DNA of 8,177 nt from CAZAMT01 sp964486145 (GTDB lineage: Bacteria; Bacteroidota; Bacteroidia; Bacteroidales; JAAAOM01): the NCBI GenBank assembly GCA_964486145.1, contig CAZAMT010000184.1:1-8177 (forward strand), read 5' to 3'. Positions 5,205 to 8,177 of the stretch are shown piece by piece. The number at the start of each line of letters is the position of its first letter. Position 1 is the first letter of the stretch. The notes beneath the pieces were generated by a model, which was given only the letters and a program-made list of their open reading frames with translations, had not been told where the DNA came from and ran no database searches. The position numbers and the translations under genes are program-made.

Positions 5205-8069
5205 ATGGCAGTTGGAAAATTTTTAAACAGACATATTGGACCGCGGAACAACGATCTACCAAAAATGTTAAAAACCATCGGTGTACAATCCATCGATGAA
5301 TTGATTGACAAAACCCTTCCCGAATCAATCCGCTTGAAAGAACATCCGGATTTTTGTGATGCCATTGGAGAATATGAGTACCTGAAATATATATGGAAAA
5401 TTGCATCAAAAAACAAAGTATTTAAATCGTACATCGGGCTGGGCTATAACAATACCATCCTGCCTCCCGTCATTCAAAGAAATATCCTTGAAAATCCATC
5501 ATGGTACACTTCATATACACCCTACCAGGCTGAAATTTCCCAGGGCAGGCTTGAAGCATTGCTCAATTTTCAAACAGTAGTGTTGGATTTAACCGCAATG
5601 GAAATTGCAAACGCATCTTTACTTGATGAGGCTACTTCAGCGGCAGAAGCAATGCTCATGTTTTATAACAGCAGATCCAGATCAAAGGTAAAAAACAACG
5701 CCAAAACGTTTCTGATTGACGAAAAATGCTTTCCACAAACCATACAGGTTTTAAAAACACGCGCTGAACCATTGGGTATCGATTTAAGGATTTTACCCCA
5801 CGGAGAATTTTCTTTCAGTGATGATGTATTCGGATGCCTCTTGCAATATCCCGATTGTGATGGTGAAATCAATAGTTTTGAATCCCTGATATCAGCAGCC
5901 CATGAAAAAGAAGCATTTGTAACTGTTGCAGCAGATATTTTAGCACTTTGTCTTTTAGTTCCACCAGGAGAATGGGGCGCCGATGCTGTTGTTGGCTCTA
6001 CCCAGCGGTTTGGTATACCCATGGGATACGGAGGGCCGCATGCAGCTTATTTTGCAACCCGTGAAAAATTCAAACGTTCCATTCCGGGAAGAATTATTGG
6101 TGTTTCTGTTGACAAAAATGGAAACCAGGCACTTCGCATGGCCCTGCAAACCCGGGAACAGCATATCCGGAGAGAAAAAGCCACATCCAATATTTGTACA
6201 GCACAGGCCTTATTGGCCTCAATGGCAAGTATGTACGCAGTGTATCACGGAAAAGAAGGTCTTGTCCAAATTGCCAAACATGTTCACGGATCAGCAAATA
6301 TTCTCTCTGAAAAACTGGCACAACTTGGATATAAACAACTGAATAATAACTATTTTGACACCGTTAAAATCCAATTACCAGAAGAACTCACCTGCCAGGA
6401 AGTAAAAGATATCGCGCTCGAGCATGAAATAAATTTCAGGTATATAAACGATAAAGAAATTGGTATAAGTCTGGATGAAACCATCTGTGAGGCTGATCTG
6501 AACCGAATACTGGAGGTTTTTGCCATCGCTTTACTTAACCAGTATAAAGAAGTAGAGGTTATCCCTGTGCAATTGTCTATGAATAAACAGTTTCACAGGA
6601 ATACTGATTTCCTGAATCTCCCGGTTTTCACCAGGTACCGTTCAGAAACAGAATTGATGCGTTATATAAAGAAACTGGAAAAGAAAGATTTTTCGTTAAC
6701 CCATTCCATGATTTCTCTCGGTTCCTGCACCATGAAGCTCAATGCAGCAACTCAACTGATCAGCCTGTCGTGGCCTGAATTCAATGAAATTCACCCCTTT
6801 GTTCCCATCGATCAGACTGAAGGTTACCAGCAAATGATTCACGAACTAAGTGAGTATTTAATAAAAATAACCGGCATGGATGGTATTTCGTTTATGCCAA
6901 ACTCGGGAGCAGCAGGCGAATACGCCGGTCTGTTGGTTATTCGGAAATATCATCGACAAAATGGTCAGGGACACCGAAATGTTGTACTGATTCCTTCATC
7001 GGCGCATGGAACAAACCCTGCAAGCGCGGTAATGGCAGGCTCCGATGTCGTTATCGTTAAATGCGATGAAAAAGGAAACATTGACATTGAAGACCTTCGT
7101 GAAAAGGCAGTTGCCAACAAGGACAGATTATCCGCATTTATGGTTACCTATCCGTCAACCCATGGTGTTTTTGAGGATAAAATCATTGAAATGACAACCA
7201 TTATTCATGAAAACGGTGGTCAGGTGTACATGGACGGTGCCAACATGAACGCGCAGGTTGGATTAACCAATCCTGCTATCATCGGTGCGGATGTATGCCA
7301 TTTAAACTTGCATAAAACTTTTGCCATACCTCACGGTGGTGGAGGCCCCGGGGTGGGACCCATTTGTGTTATGAACCACCTGGTAGAATTTTTACCAACA
7401 CATCCAATCATGGCAACCGGGGGTATTCAGGGCATTGAAGCGGTATCCGCGGCTCCCTGGGGAAGTGCAAGTATTTTAACCATTTCCCATGCATATTGCA
7501 AATTGCTTGGTTCCAAAGGGCTGACAGAAGCCTCAAAGCACGCTATATTGAATGCAAATTACCTGGCATCAGCGCTCAATGACCATTACTCTGTGCTTTA
7601 CAAAGGCCAAAATGGATTTGTTGCTCATGAAATGATCATTGATTGCCGAAAATTCAGGTCGACTGGTATTTCAGAAACTGACATAGCAAAGAGGTTAATG
7701 GATTATGGCTTTCACGCCCCTACCCTGTCGTTTCCGGTTCATGGTACACTTATGATTGAACCCACGGAAAGCGAATCACTTCCTGAACTCGACCGCTTTA
7801 TTGAGGCCATGATTGCAATAAGGAAGGAAATTAACGCCACTGTGGAAGGAACCTTTGATGAAAAAGACAATGTACTTAAAAATGCACCGCACACAGCATT
7901 GGAAACTACTTCTGATGACTGGACACACCCATATACAAGACGGTTAGCGGCATATCCGTTACCCTGGGTAGAAGACAATAAATTCTGGCCTTCGGTAGGC
8001 CGCCTTGATGATGCATATGGCGACAGGAACCTGCAATGTTCATGTGCCGCAATTGAAGCTTATTTGTAA
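5205..8069 (+). CDS. gcvP: Glycine dehydrogenase (aminomethyl-transferring), P protein
   Basis: A 954-residue single-chain P protein of the glycine cleavage system, comparable to E. coli GcvP (957). It decarboxylates glycine with pyridoxal phosphate and passes the aminomethyl group to the lipoyl arm of GcvH; the rest of the complex (GcvT, GcvH, Lpd) is not in the window. Both halves are present: an N-terminal domain from RHIGP (9-13) through DEATSAAEAM (141-150) and GSTQRFGIPMGYGGPHAAYF (264-283), then a C-terminal catalytic domain from SLGSCTMKLNAA (504-515), HGTNPASAVMAG (601-612), YPSTHGVFE (649-657), MDGANMNAQVG (676-686), and the PLP-lysine motif HLNLHKTFAIPHGGGGPG (699-716), Lys704 being the Schiff-base residue. 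The end, YGDRNLQCSC (938-947), is also typical. One deviation: residues 564-576 read MPNSGAAGEYAGL where most homologues have Gln at 564 and 570. The ATG at 5205 gives the normal N-terminus. No glycine riboswitch fits into the 59-base upstream gap; TTTG at 5160-5163 followed by a poor -7 region is the only promoter hint. Confidence 0.97.
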   Translation: MAVGKFLNRHIGPRNNDLPKMLKTIGVQSIDELIDKTLPESIRLKEHPDFCDAIGEYEYLKYIWKIASKNKVFKSYIGLGYNNTILPPVIQRNILENPSWYTSYTPYQAEISQGRLEALLNFQTVVLDLTAMEIANASLLDEATSAAEAMLMFYNSRSRSKVKNNAKTFLIDEKCFPQTIQVLKTRAEPLGIDLRILPHGEFSFSDDVFGCLLQYPDCDGEINSFESLISAAHEKEAFVTVAADILALCLLVPPGEWGADAVVGSTQRFGIPMGYGGPHAAYFATREKFKRSIPGRIIGVSVDKNGNQALRMALQTREQHIRREKATSNICTAQALLASMASMYAVYHGKEGLVQIAKHVHGSANILSEKLAQLGYKQLNNNYFDTVKIQLPEELTCQEVKDIALEHEINFRYINDKEIGISLDETICEADLNRILEVFAIALLNQYKEVEVIPVQLSMNKQFHRNTDFLNLPVFTRYRSETELMRYIKKLEKKDFSLTHSMISLGSCTMKLNAATQLISLSWPEFNEIHPFVPIDQTEGYQQMIHELSEYLIKITGMDGISFMPNSGAAGEYAGLLVIRKYHRQNGQGHRNVVLIPSSAHGTNPASAVMAGSDVVIVKCDEKGNIDIEDLREKAVANKDRLSAFMVTYPSTHGVFEDKIIEMTTIIHENGGQVYMDGANMNAQVGLTNPAIIGADVCHLNLHKTFAIPHGGGGPGVGPICVMNHLVEFLPTHPIMATGGIQGIEAVSAAPWGSASILTISHAYCKLLGSKGLTEASKHAILNANYLASALNDHYSVLYKGQNGFVAHEMIIDCRKFRSTGISETDIAKRLMDYGFHAPTLSFPVHGTLMIEPTESESLPELDRFIEAMIAIRKEINATVEGTFDEKDNVLKNAPHTALETTSDDWTHPYTRRLAAYPLPWVEDNKFWPSVGRLDDAYGDRNLQCSCAAIEAYL

Positions 8070-8087
8070 TGTAAAATACATTTACAT
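8069..8087 (+). terminator. Candidate weak hairpin terminator after gcvP
   Basis: A perfect 7-base inverted repeat, ATGTAAA / TTTACAT (8069-8075 and 8081-8087), with a 5-base loop begins at the last base of the gcvP stop codon. The stem has one G-C pair only among seven and is followed by CTTTCCTCC, not a run of T, so it is a poor intrinsic terminator. Its position directly after the gene is the main argument for a role. Confidence 0.3.
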
Positions 8088-8177
8088 CTTTCCTCCATAA
8101 GAAAAATATTTTTATGCTAAATTTCTGAGCGTAAACTTAGCCTTATTAATTCCTGAACGGGCGATATTATTATCAAC

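Noticed and set aside
5983..6342. Overlapping plus-strand frame of 119 codons inside gcvP
   Set aside because: It is an out-of-frame reading of a fully conserved gcvP segment and its peptide resembles nothing I know.
8102..8113. Palindrome AAAAATATTTTT as a terminator or binding site
   Set aside because: It is pure A/T, cannot form a stable hairpin without a loop, and is common in this kind of intergenic DNA.
8112..8177. Open minus-strand frame running off the right edge (21 codons, ending in TAA at 8114-8112), possibly the end of a convergent gene
   Set aside because: A second minus-strand frame is also open over nearly the same stretch, the peptide is too short to recognise, and nothing distinguishes it from chance.

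Overview
The window reads as ordinary chromosomal DNA from a member of the Bacteroidota. Three things point there: a DUF4294 family protein (a family I know mainly from this phylum), AT-rich intergenic DNA without Shine-Dalgarno-like tracts before the start codons, and copies of the Bacteroidota -7 promoter element TAnnTTTG upstream of coding sequences. I cannot support a genus. There are seven protein-coding genes, no RNA gene, no mobile element, no CRISPR array and no stretch over 300 bases without a gene.

Left part (1-3722). A plus-strand gene for an exported DUF4294 protein ends three bases before the stop of a convergent minus-strand group. Read in its own direction, that group is: a divergent Gfo/Idh/MocA-like protein (3722 to 2820), a membrane polyprenyl-phosphate sugar-1-phosphate transferase of the WcaJ type (2744 to 1329), and the DJ-1/PfpI-like protein ElbB (1269 to 613). 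A good -7 element just upstream of the transferase suggests it can be transcribed separately from the Gfo/Idh-like gene. For both the transferase and elbB the longest open frame begins at TTG; the first ATG gives starts that fit the families better.

Centre (3723-3849). A 127-bp divergent intergenic region separates the two transcription directions. It holds a perfect -7 element, TACCTTTG, 17 bases before the pcm start.

Right part (3850-8069). Three plus-strand genes follow: pcm (protein-L-isoaspartate O-methyltransferase), a metallo-beta-lactamase-fold hydrolase of the short glyoxalase II-like type starting 6 bases after pcm, and gcvP (full-length single-chain glycine decarboxylase) after a 59-base gap. 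A small AT-rich hairpin follows gcvP.

How they work together: pcm and the hydrolase look like a translational pair, and pcm, the hydrolase and ElbB can all be read as damage control (isoaspartyl repair, thioester or aldehyde detoxification). gcvP feeds one-carbon metabolism with GcvT, GcvH and Lpd, none of which is in the window. The transferase would start a surface polysaccharide or exopolysaccharide repeat, but no glycosyltransferase, flippase or polymerase gene accompanies it. I see no evidence for a new defence, mobile or biosynthetic system. The least ordinary object is the Gfo/Idh-like protein, which has lost the family's nucleotide-binding and catalytic signatures.
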